A stretch of DNA of 25,343 nucleotides from DATKZH01 sp964475955 (GCA_964475955.1 CAYYZY010000114.1:1-25343); one strand, 5' to 3'; numbered from the stretch's first letter, positions 8,757-16,226 are shown. The notes: generated from the letters alone by a model not told the origin. Program-made: numbers and translations.

Positions 8757-9368
8757 CTACTTCTCCTTCGCCGCGGTTTTGCGCGCGGGCGGTCCGTACC
8801 ACCGCCGCCACCAGTCGCGCATCACGTGGAGCAGGAAGTGGTACTCGTTGGTCCGCGTATCGAGCACCAGGTACCAGTCGCATTCCAGGTCGGCCATCAG
8901 CTCGTTGAAGATGAACACGATGGTCGGCTCCGCTTTCTCCAGCTCGACGACCAGCTTCCGCGCGGCGTCGCGCCAGTTCTCGGCAATCGACTCCTTGAAC
9001 TTCACCTTGGCTCCCTCGACGCCCGCCTCCTCAACGTTGTCCTTGAGCCACTCCGTGAACGCGCGAGGCAGTCCACGAACGGACCCGACGAACGACCGAA
9101 GCCGACTGTGCGAAAGCACCTCTCGGACCAGCCGCCACGCGAATTCCGCCGGGGAATCGACGTCCTCGAGGTCCAGGTAGACGGGGAGGCGACCCGCCCT
9201 GGGGCAGTTCAGCACGTGATTCATCACGCCCGTCTTGCCGAACCGCCTGGGCGCGAGCAGGAGGACGTTGTTCCCCTCAATCTGCCGCCAAAGGTGAGCG
9301 AGGAAGTCGTCACGGCCGTAGAGGTCCTGCGGCTCCGGAACGTTGCCGACGATGTTTCTCGCGGTCAT
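8757..9368 (-). CDS. P-loop ATPase, probably internally deleted
   Basis: A 203-residue protein, first gene of the ATPase operon. The start matches the archaeal-type ATPase family: GRDDFLAHLWRQI at 18-30, then Walker A APRRFGKT at 39-46 and a strand VYLDLEDV at 63-70. At residues 148-153 a Walker B strand begins (PTIVFI), but the expected DE is absent. The next residues, NELMADLECDWYL, look like the C-terminal helix of the same family, and VMRDWWRRWYG (182-192) is a usual family ending. Members are normally about 350-450 residues, so roughly 200 residues between about 153 and 154 seem to be missing in frame. The protein probably cannot hydrolyse ATP. It has a strong ribosome-binding site (GGAGG, 7 bases before the ATG). 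A natural short form or an assembly join are alternatives. Confidence 0.75.
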   Translation of the reverse strand: MTARNIVGNVPEPQDLYGRDDFLAHLWRQIEGNNVLLLAPRRFGKTGVMNHVLNCPRAGRLPVYLDLEDVDSPAEFAWRLVREVLSHSRLRSFVGSVRGLPRAFTEWLKDNVEEAGVEGAKVKFKESIAENWRDAARKLVVELEKAEPTIVFIFNELMADLECDWYLVLDTRTNEYHFLLHVMRDWWRRWYGPPARKTAAKEK

Positions 9369-9413
9369 GGCGGCGCCTCCGAAAAGTAACGCGAGTGTTG
9401 TTTCGCTACTGAG

Positions 9414-9441
9414 ATGATAACAACATTTTTGTTACTGTCAA
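9414..9441 (-). promoter_or_regulatory. Sigma-70-type promoter of the ATPase operon
   Basis: On the minus strand, a perfect -35 TTGACA (9441-9436) is followed after 16 bases by -10 TATCAT (9419-9414, one mismatch). The expected start of transcription near 9407 gives a leader of about 40 bases to the ATG at 9368. The region is conspicuously AT-rich in a GC-rich genome. Confidence 0.7.
9418..9434. promoter_or_regulatory. Palindromic operator candidate TAACAA-N5-TTGTTA
   Basis: A perfect 6+5+6 palindrome placed in the spacer and first base pairs of the -10 of the ATPase promoter. A protein bound here would block polymerase. Related GTAAC-type half-sites occur at 9386-9390 and 9431-9435. Self-regulation by the winged-helix ATPase is possible but unproven. 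Confidence 0.55.
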
Positions 9442-9567
9442 GCGAGCGGCGCCTATCCCGTTGGTAGAAAACGACTTGCGAATTCCGTCGGCCGGCTCGG
9501 CCGACGAGGAAACGAGACCGAACCCGCGACGCGCCCTGGGCCCCGATCGACTGCGGCCTCCTGCCGC

Positions 9568-9912
9568 TCAGTCGCCCGTCAGGTGGGAGATCGCGTCGAA
9601 ACGGCCGGCCAGGACTTCGGCGACGGGGCGCGTGCGGTCGAACCGTTCCAGGATGAAAAGCCACAGGCAGGCCAGCACGAACACCCCGCCGAGGAAGGCG
9701 ATCGCCACGGCAACGATCCGCGGCGCGCGGAGCCGCTTCTGGATCAGGTCGAGCAGCGGGGCGACGCCGCACACGAGAAACAGCGCCAGGACGAACGGCA
9801 GCAGCACCGGCCGCAGCCAGTAGAGCGCGGCTCCCACGGCCACGGCCGCCACGACCATCTGGCAGCGGCTCTGGAGGCGCAGCTCGGCTTCGACGTTTCG
9901 CTCAGTGTTCAT
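9568..9912 (-). pseudogene. Truncated AI-2E-type permease (N-terminal part)
   Basis: The frame gives 114 residues with three hydrophobic helices. LYWLRPVLLPFVLALFLVC and PLLDLIQKRLRAPRIVAV resemble the start of the AI-2E transporter (PerM) family, whose members have about 330-400 residues and eight helices. After the third helix (about 72-92) only RFDAISHLTGD remains before the stop. The remaining two thirds of the transporter are absent and the next 200 bases hold no matching frame. A stable short membrane protein cannot be excluded. It begins 18 bases after the antitoxin-like remnant on the same strand. Confidence 0.6.
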
Positions 9913-9930
9913 TGGGCGCCAAGCATCGCA

Positions 9931-10126
9931 TCAACGGAGCCGCCGGCAGAGTCCGCGGTTCTTATCCAGCACGAGTCGGGCCGCTCGGTCGAAGTCCTCC
10001 GCAGGCCGGGCGAGCAGATCGTTCACCGCGGCCTTGGCCAGCTCGCGGGGATCGACGCCCAGCTCGCCCAGCCCGCGCTTCAAGCCGCCGGGATTGCTCT
10101 TCGTCGAGGTTGACGGAGAGGGACAT
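9931..10126 (-). pseudogene. Frameshifted RHH/CopG-like antitoxin
   Basis: Starting at an ATG at 10126, the first frame reads MSLSVNLDEEQSRRLEARAG, a beta strand and helix start typical of small ribbon-helix-helix antitoxins. The continuation ELGVDPRELAKAAVNDLLARP, then EDFDRAARLVLDKN and RRLR, sits in the next frame. Removing one G from the GGG run at 10067-10069 (CCC on the plus strand) joins both halves into a natural protein of about 65 residues. The AEDFxRAAxxVLxKNxxLxRRL tail is common in planctomycete antitoxin-like proteins. No toxin gene follows. It may be a real inactivation or a sequencing error in a G run. Confidence 0.6.
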
Positions 10127-10413
10127 CGTCGGTTCCCGTTGTTCGGCACTCGAGGTCGCATGGCCATCCGATGGACTGGGCTTGTTCTTGCCTCGCTCGA
10201 AGCTGACTCTCGTCAGACGCGGTCTTCGGAGGCTCGGGTCCAGTATACCGCCGTCTTGCGCGGTTCGACAACCGCCAACCGGCGTGCCTGGATTTGGACA
10301 GGGCGGGACGCTCCCCGACCTTCCCCGCCTCGCTCCTTGTCCACCCCCATCCCGCCTGCTACCGTAGGGGCGAGCACGTTTTGGCTGGAGATCACACCTT
10401 GAGGAGAGACGTC

Positions 10414-12468
10414 ATGACGCGCCACGCTCCGCTTGCCCTTTGGCTGCTGCTCGCCTGCTTTGCTGCTCCGTTGGCGGTCGCCGCCGAGCCGGCCGATTTG
10501 CAGCCGCTTCTGGACCGCGAGATCGTCGGCTCGCAGCTCCCCTGGGCCGAGGTGCAGCACTACTGCGACGCCCGCGTGCCGAAGATGCCGGAGGTCAAGT
10601 CGGTCGCCCGGTGGGAGCAGATTGCCGACCGGATTCGCGGCGACGTGCTCTCGAAGATCGTCTACCGCGGCGGGGCGGCCGCCTGGCGCGACGCGCCGAG
10701 GCGCGTCGAGTGGCTCGACACGATCGAGGGCGGACCCGGCTACAAAATCAAGAAGCTCCGCTACGAGGCCCTGCCCGGCTTGTGGATCCCGGCCCTCTTG
10801 TACGAGCCGGAAGATCTCTCGGGCAAGGTGCCGGGGGTGTTGAACGTCAACGGGCACACGGCGCTGGGTAAGCAGTATCCGCCCAAGCAGATCCGCTGCA
10901 TCAACCAGGCCAAGCGGGGCATGCTCGCCTTGAACCTCGAATGGCTCGGCATGGGGCAGCTCAAGTCGCCCGGCTTCACCCACTACCGCATGAACCAGCT
11001 CGACCTGTGCGGCACCAGCGGGCTGGCCCCCTTCTACCTGGCCATGAAGCGCGGGCTCGACGTGCTCTTGAGCCTGGAGAACACCGACCCGGACCGCGTG
11101 GCCGTCACCGGGCTTTCGGGCGGCGGATGGCAGACGATCATCCTCAGCTCGCTCGACACCCGGGTGAAGCTCACCGACCCGGTCGCTGGCTATTCCAGCT
11201 TCCGCACTCGGGCGTATCACACCAAGGACCTGGGCGACTCGGAGCAGACGCCCAACGACCTGGCCACGGTCTGCGACTACACGCACCTGACGGCCCTGAT
11301 GGCCCCCCGCCCCACGCTGCTCACGTTCAACCTGCACGATAGCTGCTGCTTCGAAGGCGAATACGCCCTGGAGCCGCTCCTCGAAGCCGCCCGGCCCGTC
11401 TTCCGGCTCTACGGGAAGGAGGACGCCCTGCGGTCGCACGTCAACGACGACCCGCCGGGCAAGCACAACTACGAGGTCGACAACCGCCAGCAGCTCTACC
11501 GCATGCTGGGTGACTTCTTCTCCCCGGGCGACGAGGCGTTCGACGCGACCGAAATCCCCTCCGACGACGAGGTGAAAGACGCCGAAACGCTCGCCGTCGA
11601 GCTGCCCGAGCCGAACGAGGACTTCCACACGCTCGCCCTCCAAGCGGCCAAGGGGCTCCCGCGCAACGCCGAGCTTCCCGGCGAAAAGAGCGAGGTGGCC
11701 GAGTGGCAGGCGGCGCGGCGGGCGAAGCTCGCCGAAATCGTCCGCGCCAAGCAGTACGACGTCCACGCGATCCGCTTCGGCGAAGAGGAGCGGTCGGGCG
11801 TGAAGGCCACCTTCTGGAAGCTCCAGATGGGCGCCGCCTGGACCGTGCCGGCCGTCGAACTGTCGCGGGGTGAACCGCAGGGGACGGCGATCCTGGTGGC
11901 CGACGCCGGACGCACCGGCGCCGCCGCCGAGGCCGCCCGGCTGCTCGAAGCCGGCACGCGCGTGGTGGCGGTCGACCCGTTCTACTTCGGCGAGTCGAAG
12001 ATCGCCCAGCGCGATTTCCTCTACGCCCTGCTGGTCGCGGCAGTGGGCGACCCGCCGCTGGGCCTCCAGGCGAGCCAGATGGCGGCCGTCGCCCGGTGGT
12101 TGGCGGCGGAGCAGGAGACCGGGCCGGTTACGCTGGTGGCGGCCGGGCCGCGGTCGAGCACGTTCGCGCTGGTGGCGGCCGCCCTGGAATCGGAGGCGAT
12201 CGGCGCGGTAGAATTGCATAATCCGCTGGGGAGCCTCCACGAGGTGATCGAAGGGGACTGGGCCGTCAACGACAAGCCCGAGCTGTTCTGCTTCGGCCTT
12301 CTCGAGGCGTTCGACCTGAAGCAGGTGGCCGCCCTGGTCGCCCCGCGGCCGCTCGTGTTGGTCGACGCCGGCGATCGGGCCCGGGCCGAATTGGGGTCGC
12401 TGGACGCGTGGTTCCCGATGCTGGGCGGTGAACTGGAATTGGCTGCAAGCGAGACGGGTGGCGAGTGA
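10414..12468 (+). CDS. Exported acetylxylan-esterase-like double alpha/beta hydrolase
   Basis: A 684-residue protein. Residues 1-24 are a signal peptide (LALWLLLACFAAPLAVAA, likely cut before EP). The first alpha/beta-hydrolase domain (about 100-420) has the nucleophile elbow GLSGGG with S235, a late acidic region and HNY (about 351-353) as likely catalytic His. This layout matches acetylxylan-esterase/dienelactone-hydrolase-like proteins of planctomycetes, which deacetylate polysaccharides outside the cytoplasm. Residues about 480-684 look like a second hydrolase fold: AILVADAG strand, VVAVDPFYFGES, then AAGPRSS where an elbow serine would be, and APRPLVLVDAGD near the end. This second domain appears to lack the active GxSxG. 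The ATG at 10414 follows GAGGAGA, and upstream residues would precede the signal peptide. A small membrane protein gene follows 28 bases later. Confidence 0.85.
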   Translation: MTRHAPLALWLLLACFAAPLAVAAEPADLQPLLDREIVGSQLPWAEVQHYCDARVPKMPEVKSVARWEQIADRIRGDVLSKIVYRGGAAAWRDAPRRVEWLDTIEGGPGYKIKKLRYEALPGLWIPALLYEPEDLSGKVPGVLNVNGHTALGKQYPPKQIRCINQAKRGMLALNLEWLGMGQLKSPGFTHYRMNQLDLCGTSGLAPFYLAMKRGLDVLLSLENTDPDRVAVTGLSGGGWQTIILSSLDTRVKLTDPVAGYSSFRTRAYHTKDLGDSEQTPNDLATVCDYTHLTALMAPRPTLLTFNLHDSCCFEGEYALEPLLEAARPVFRLYGKEDALRSHVNDDPPGKHNYEVDNRQQLYRMLGDFFSPGDEAFDATEIPSDDEVKDAETLAVELPEPNEDFHTLALQAAKGLPRNAELPGEKSEVAEWQAARRAKLAEIVRAKQYDVHAIRFGEEERSGVKATFWKLQMGAAWTVPAVELSRGEPQGTAILVADAGRTGAAAEAARLLEAGTRVVAVDPFYFGESKIAQRDFLYALLVAAVGDPPLGLQASQMAAVARWLAAEQETGPVTLVAAGPRSSTFALVAAALESEAIGAVELHNPLGSLHEVIEGDWAVNDKPELFCFGLLEAFDLKQVAALVAPRPLVLVDAGDRARAELGSLDAWFPMLGGELELAASETGGE

Positions 12469-12496
12469 GCCCGCGCGCCGAAAGTAGATTGCCCCG

Positions 12497-12751
12497 ATGA
12501 GCGAGAAGAAGAAAGCCACACAGAAGGAAACGCACCCTACGCGGCTGCGCATGCTGGGGGAAGGGGCGGCGCTTTTGGCCGGGTCGGTGGTCCTCGGCTT
12601 CGTGCTATTGGCCCTGATCGGCTGGCTGTTCCCCGGGCATCAGCACTGGCCCCCGTTGCAGCCGGTCCTGTGGGTCGTCTCGCTGGCCATGATGGGCGGC
12701 GCGCTGTGGGGCGCCTGGATGATCGTCAAGGCGATCCTCGGCTTCAAGTGA
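12497..12751 (+). CDS. Small two-helix membrane protein
   Basis: An 84-residue protein with a lysine-rich N-terminus (residues 1-18) and two hydrophobic helices at about 24-44 and 57-79, joined by a loop with PGHQHWPP. I recognise no family. It lies 28 bases after the esterase stop and probably shares its transcript. The helix arrangement and good codon use support it being real; the function is unknown. Confidence 0.65.
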   Translation: MSEKKKATQKETHPTRLRMLGEGAALLAGSVVLGFVLLALIGWLFPGHQHWPPLQPVLWVVSLAMMGGALWGAWMIVKAILGFK

Positions 12752-12782
12752 ACGTCCCCAACCGGCGACGGGACAAAGTCCG

Positions 12783-12908
12783 GTCGGCGCTCTCTGCTCC
12801 GAGGCCGCTTGGCTCTTCCGAGGCCTCCTCGTCGGCTGGCGCGGAGACATCGACGACGTCGCCATCGCCGTCGAGGAGATCTACGAAAACCGCGATCAAC
12901 TCACGTGA
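12783..12908 (+). pseudogene. 3' remnant of a DegT/DnrJ/EryC1/StrS aminotransferase
   Basis: The frame ending in TGA at 12906-12908 reads PVGALCSEAAWLFRGLLVG, then WRGDIDDVAIAVEEIYENRD. This resembles the C-terminal end of the PLP-dependent DegT/StrS sugar aminotransferase family, where an EAxWL-x-LL segment is followed by DxDDIxxAxxKIxEN. Only about 40 residues are left, with no start codon and no catalytic lysine domain upstream. The remainder was lost or replaced by the small membrane protein gene and its flank. Confidence 0.5.
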
Positions 12909-12925
12909 GAGGACGACTCACGTGA
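12901..12925. terminator. Hairpin containing both convergent stop codons
   Basis: Arms TCACGTGAG (12901-12909) and CTCACGTGA (12917-12925) pair perfectly with a 7-base loop. The plus-strand stop TGA at 12906-12908 is in one arm, and the minus-strand stop of the deacetylase-like gene (12920-12918) in the other. It may end transcription in both directions, though no T-run follows. Each arm also contains the 8-base palindrome TCACGTGA. Confidence 0.45.
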
Positions 12926-14819
12926 TATGCACCGGCACTTCGCCTGCGAGGTCCACGGTTACCGAATCGAATTCGAAGCCGTGGAGACTACGTCCGGTGC
13001 TGCGAGCAGGCCGGCCATTGAGTACGACCGTTCGAGGCTCCGGCCGCGGTTTGAGGAACAGCAGGGTTGCTCCGGAGAGCGGCTTTGGCGCGCGAAAGGT
13101 GAAGCGGTTGCGTGCGTGGATCGCCGTCTCTACGCTGCGGCGCTGCATTTCCCACTGGTAGATTTGCTCGTTCGTCCACCACTGGAGTCCCTGCGTTCCG
13201 CCGTAATCCACCAGGCCACAAAGCGCGTCGGCCACGCGGGGTTTGAGGATGTGGGCGGGATGGAAGAGGAAGTGGGCCACGCCGTGATGGCGCAAGACCG
13301 AATCCACGAGCTGGTTGCCGTATTCCGGCGGGCAGACAACCACGAGATCCTGGGTGAGCATGTTGACCTCCAGGACGTTCAGCAGTCGCGGTGCTTCCGC
13401 CTCGTCGTCCAACGGGAAGTAGGGCTGGGAACCTCCCAGCGGGAAGCCGATCGTGCCCTGCTTGCTCGGCCCGCGCGTCTGGTCGGAGTTGATCCCAACC
13501 TCCTCGCACCAGCGGTAGAAGTCGAGCCGGCTTTCCCAACGCGTGTAGTGATTCTTGTTGGAGGTGATCTTTCCAAGCCCGGCCTCTTCCATCAGCCAAC
13601 GGTGCTGGAGAACCAAGTTGTCCTTCGACCACGACGTCTGCGGGCCACCGCTCCTGGCGTCGTAGTGCAGCGCGATTTCGAAGCCCTGATCCTGCAACGT
13701 GCGATAGAACTCCTTCGGGTAGCCGCCGGGGTAGAGCGTGCACCACGTCGACTTCACGCCGCAGCGGTTCATCACTTCCAGCATGGCTTTCGCCTTGGTT
13801 GGGTCGTGGCCGTCCGTGTCGTGGGAGACGTGCCCGACGGCCTTGAGACCCCGCGGCCAGTACCCGATCACAGGCAGCGTCACCCCTTGGGCACTGGCGA
13901 CGTGGAGAATGCTCCGCAGGATGATCTCTCGCAGTTCATCGCTCACCGGCTCCAAAAACACGGGCACTTCGTCCGGCTGCATCGGCGTACGGTCTCGCTG
14001 CCAATCGAGCACGAGACCGTCTTCCGCTTTGAGTTCTCCTTCGTTGATCGGTGCAGAACCGTCCGGCGCGGGTCGGCCGTCCTGGAACACGGGCACGCCT
14101 TGCTGGACGTGCAAGATGGAGAAGAGCAAATCCGGCCCCAAGAGAACGGCTCGGCCTTTGCCAAATCGGTTCTCCGCAATGGCGGTGCCTTTGGCGCCTT
14201 GCCTGCCCGATTCGACTTCCGCCAACGAAGTCGCAGAACCGGTCTGCACCGCGTAGCCGCCAAACACGTGCAGAGAGCTGCGCAGCCGTGCCGTCACGGG
14301 GTGATCTTCGGCGGTCGCTTTCATCCAGCCTTCCGCTAGGGGCCGCTCGCCACGAACACCGAAGACCTCGTCCAGTCCTGATGTTCCGCCGATGCCGATG
14401 AGCGAGCCGCCGTTCTTGACCAACGTGAGGAGGACTTGACGCTGCGCCGCCGTAAGCTGCAAATCTCCCGCCAACAACACGATGGGATTCGGGTGGCGAA
14501 CCAGCGATGGCAGGGCGGCAGGGGAAAGCTGCTCGAAGAACATCCCCCCGCGCCGAAGGACTTCCGTGACGTAAATCCAACTCACAGCCCGTGCACGGAC
14601 GTCCCTCGACACCGACTGGACGACAACGGTGACCGGCGCGGTGACGGCAACACTCGGGGTCGCTTTTAGCGGCTCCGTGCCGCCGTCCCCCGGTCTCGGC
14701 GGTTGTGGTTCCGCCGGTTGCGCCGTTCTCGTCGCGCCGCTCAGCACTGGTAGAACGAGACAGCCACTCGCCGTCGCCGCTCGCCGGAAGAAACCGCGCC
14801 GTGTCGTTTCACCTCTCAT
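12918..14819 (-). CDS. Tat-exported amidotransferase-like/polysaccharide deacetylase-like protein
   Basis: A 633-residue protein. The N-terminus RRGFFRRAATASG (7-19) with a hydrophobic stretch is a twin-arginine signal. Residues about 60-290 look like a class I glutamine-amidotransferase/ThuA-like fold (LLAGDLQLTAAQRQVLL, then GGSLIGIGG and RFGKGRAVLLGPDLL), with no clear catalytic Cys. Residues about 325-560 resemble a NodB polysaccharide-deacetylase barrel: VGHVSHDTDGHD carries the DD-type metal motif, then GVKSTWCTLYPGG and GFEIALHYD. Such proteins remove acetyl groups from sugars or bind them. A short beta domain ends the protein. The ATG at 14819 follows a GGAG. The neighbours (esterase at 10414, reductase at 18925) suggest extracellular carbohydrate processing, but the substrate is unknown. 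Confidence 0.75.
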   Translation of the reverse strand: MRGETTRRGFFRRAATASGCLVLPVLSGATRTAQPAEPQPPRPGDGGTEPLKATPSVAVTAPVTVVVQSVSRDVRARAVSWIYVTEVLRRGGMFFEQLSPAALPSLVRHPNPIVLLAGDLQLTAAQRQVLLTLVKNGGSLIGIGGTSGLDEVFGVRGERPLAEGWMKATAEDHPVTARLRSSLHVFGGYAVQTGSATSLAEVESGRQGAKGTAIAENRFGKGRAVLLGPDLLFSILHVQQGVPVFQDGRPAPDGSAPINEGELKAEDGLVLDWQRDRTPMQPDEVPVFLEPVSDELREIILRSILHVASAQGVTLPVIGYWPRGLKAVGHVSHDTDGHDPTKAKAMLEVMNRCGVKSTWCTLYPGGYPKEFYRTLQDQGFEIALHYDARSGGPQTSWSKDNLVLQHRWLMEEAGLGKITSNKNHYTRWESRLDFYRWCEEVGINSDQTRGPSKQGTIGFPLGGSQPYFPLDDEAEAPRLLNVLEVNMLTQDLVVVCPPEYGNQLVDSVLRHHGVAHFLFHPAHILKPRVADALCGLVDYGGTQGLQWWTNEQIYQWEMQRRSVETAIHARNRFTFRAPKPLSGATLLFLKPRPEPRTVVLNGRPARSTGRSLHGFEFDSVTVDLAGEVPVHIT

Positions 14820-15110
14820 CGAGCACGTCTCCAGACATGTGGCTGCCGATCATCCCCTCCGTGAACCCTGCCGACGACCCGCGCTGTGGACGATTTTAGC
14901 GGGTGTCGGTCTTCAAGGCACGCCCGAAGCCGGGCATGGACTCGGCCGGGTACTCCTCGATGGGAACCCGCATGCGCGGAGATCCGGCGGCGCTGAAGTT
15001 GGCCGGTATCCGTCCATTTTGACCCGGAATCTTACCTAGGTTGACGAGTCAAGAGCAGTTTTCGCGTGACCTTGCGTTTGCTGCGCAAGTGAGGCAAGAA
15101 GAAACTGGGG
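14820..15110. other. Intergenic, leader of the deacetylase-like gene
   Basis: About 290 bases. Apart from the beginning of a TTG-started frame at 15041 that I do not trust, I see no gene, repeat or clear promoter. The regulatory region of the gene at 12918-14819 should lie at its left end. Confidence 0.45.
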
Positions 15111-15404
15111 TTGACTCGACGGTTTTGGCCCGTTTTCTCAGCAAAATGGACAGATACGTTGGCCGCTCATACGCTCAAGGGAGCTGTCCGCCCCTTCTCC
15201 AGCGGCGCGGCCTCCGAGTATGCATTTCGCCTTGAACAGATGAGCGGTCAGGGTCGGCTAGAAGGCGCGGAGGAAATCGTCAGCCTTCTCGAAGCAGAAG
15301 TCAGGCTGCTCACGCGGGCCCTTGCGGCCAAGTTGAGGCCCCAAAAGACGAGGCCCGCCGTCAGCAGAAGGCGGGCCCTAAGTCGTTACCTCAGAACGAT
15401 TTAA
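15111..15404 (+). pseudogene. Hpt-domain fragment of a two-component phosphorelay
   Basis: The frame (97 residues, TTG start, no ribosome-binding site) contains AAHTLKGAVRPF, the histidine-phosphotransfer motif AHxLKG with the phospho-accepting His near residue 21. It is followed by two helices, ASEYAFRLEQMSGQGRL and AEEIVSLLEAEVRLLTRALA, that complete most of an Hpt four-helix bundle. The first helix before the His is missing or scrambled (RRFWPVFSAKW), so this is probably the tail of a former hybrid histidine kinase or an Hpt protein with a lost start. The end overlaps the tRNA terminator region. Confidence 0.5.
15341..15377 (-). terminator. Rho-independent terminator of tRNA-Ser
   Basis: Perfect 8-base arms GGCCCGCC and GGCGGGCC (15352-15359 and 15370-15377) with a 10-base loop. 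On the minus strand the hairpin is followed by TCGTCTTTTG, a T-rich tail. It lies 28 bases beyond the 3' end of the tRNA. Confidence 0.8.
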
Positions 15405-15405
15405 G

Positions 15406-15493
15406 CGGAGAGGACAGGATTCGAACCTGCGGACCCCATGACAGGGTCACGGATTTAGCAAACCCGCGCTTTCGGCCACTCAGCCACCTCTCC
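15406..15493 (-). tRNA. trnS(gct): tRNA-Ser (anticodon GCT)
   Basis: 88 nucleotides on the minus strand. Acceptor arms GGAGAGG and CCTCTCC pair fully with G as discriminator. The D-arm begins TGGCTGAGTGGCC. The anticodon loop TTGCTAA gives GCT, reading AGC and AGT codons. The long variable arm (GACCC/GGGTC) identifies a class II serine tRNA, and the T-arm contains GGTTCGAATCC. CCA is not encoded. A terminator follows. Confidence 0.97.
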
Positions 15494-15918
15494 GGGCTCT
15501 TCTAAGTGATTTTCCTGCAAGGGTTTACGGCGACTCTCCGCAGGCGGTGTGCTCTTGGTTTACCACCGCTTGGACCACGGTCGGCCGGGAACGCGCCCAG
15601 CCGGGGGAGGTAGCCCCAACCCGGCGGACTACCCGTAACCTTGCGAGCAGGTATCGACATGGAATTCTACCGCAAAACCGGCGGGCCGCAAAGTACGACC
15701 GGGCTCGATGCCGGGCAGTTGCGGCGCCGTCGCCCGGTCGGCGGTGCTACAGATCGCATCGAGCGACTCGAAGGGGACGATGCGGGGGATCGTGACACGC
15801 TCGCGTGGGGTTGACCGGGGCGTCGTCCGACGAATCGCCCGACTCGACGGCCGCGTTGCCGAAGTCGAACGCATCGCTTTGCCAGGCGCTCTTGGGTCGA
15901 TCCTGGGGAGTTCCGGAG
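15494..15918. other. 425-base region, no convincing gene
   Basis: It lies between the start of the tRNA and the end of the emfourin-like gene. Frames are open on both strands, as is usual at this GC content, but none shows a domain, a ribosome-binding site or sensible composition. A plus-strand frame from an ATG near 15660 to a TGA near 15816 (about 51 residues) is possible but unsupported. The tRNA promoter should lie just right of 15493. Confidence 0.4.
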
Positions 15919-16215
15919 TCAGCGCTTCTCGTACTCGGCGCGCTGCTGGAGGTAGTCGATCAGGGGGCGGAGCGGGAGGGGAACGGCGGAGCGGCGAACG
16001 AGGATCGTCCGGCGGCGGTGCTCGGTTTCGATTTCGACGTAGAACTGCTCTTCGTCGGGCATGCCGGGATCGGGGTCGGGGTCGGGCTCGGCGAGCGCGT
16101 CGTCGACCAGGGACCGAAGCCGCTCGGCCTCGGCGCCGGGCATCTTGGCCGACTCGACTTCCGCCACCTTGGCCACGCCCGCCACGCCGCCGGATTGCCG
16201 GAAACGGATCTTCAT
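15919..16215 (-). CDS. Emfourin-like M4 protease inhibitor
   Basis: A 98-residue protein starting MKIRFRQSGGVAGVAK. The strand-then-SGGxAG beginning is the mark of emfourin (M4in), the small protein inhibitor encoded next to protealysin-like metalloproteases, including those of Serratia. The middle is acidic (DPDPDPG at about 45-51), followed by strands FYVEIETEHRRRTILVRR and a C-terminal helix. It would bind the neighbouring M4 enzyme in the cytoplasm and keep it inactive. The ATG at 16215 is used; the upstream in-frame residues are translated repeat DNA. The protease gene lies 114 bases upstream, separated by the duplicated palindrome element. Confidence 0.8.
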   Translation of the reverse strand: MKIRFRQSGGVAGVAKVAEVESAKMPGAEAERLRSLVDDALAEPDPDPDPGMPDEEQFYVEIETEHRRRTILVRRSAVPLPLRPLIDYLQQRAEYEKR

Positions 16216-16226
16216 GGTCGGTGTCC

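Noticed and set aside
10213..12552. Minus-strand open frame of 779 codons
   Set aside because: Shadow of the esterase gene; arginine, histidine and glycine-rich low-complexity translation without motifs.
12927..14339. Plus-strand open frame of 470 codons
   Set aside because: Antisense to the Tat-exported deacetylase-like gene, with no domain or ribosome-binding site.
15041..15235. TTG-started 64-codon frame
   Set aside because: Overlaps the Hpt fragment in another frame; no motif and no ribosome-binding site. It may hold scrambled upstream coding but cannot be supported.
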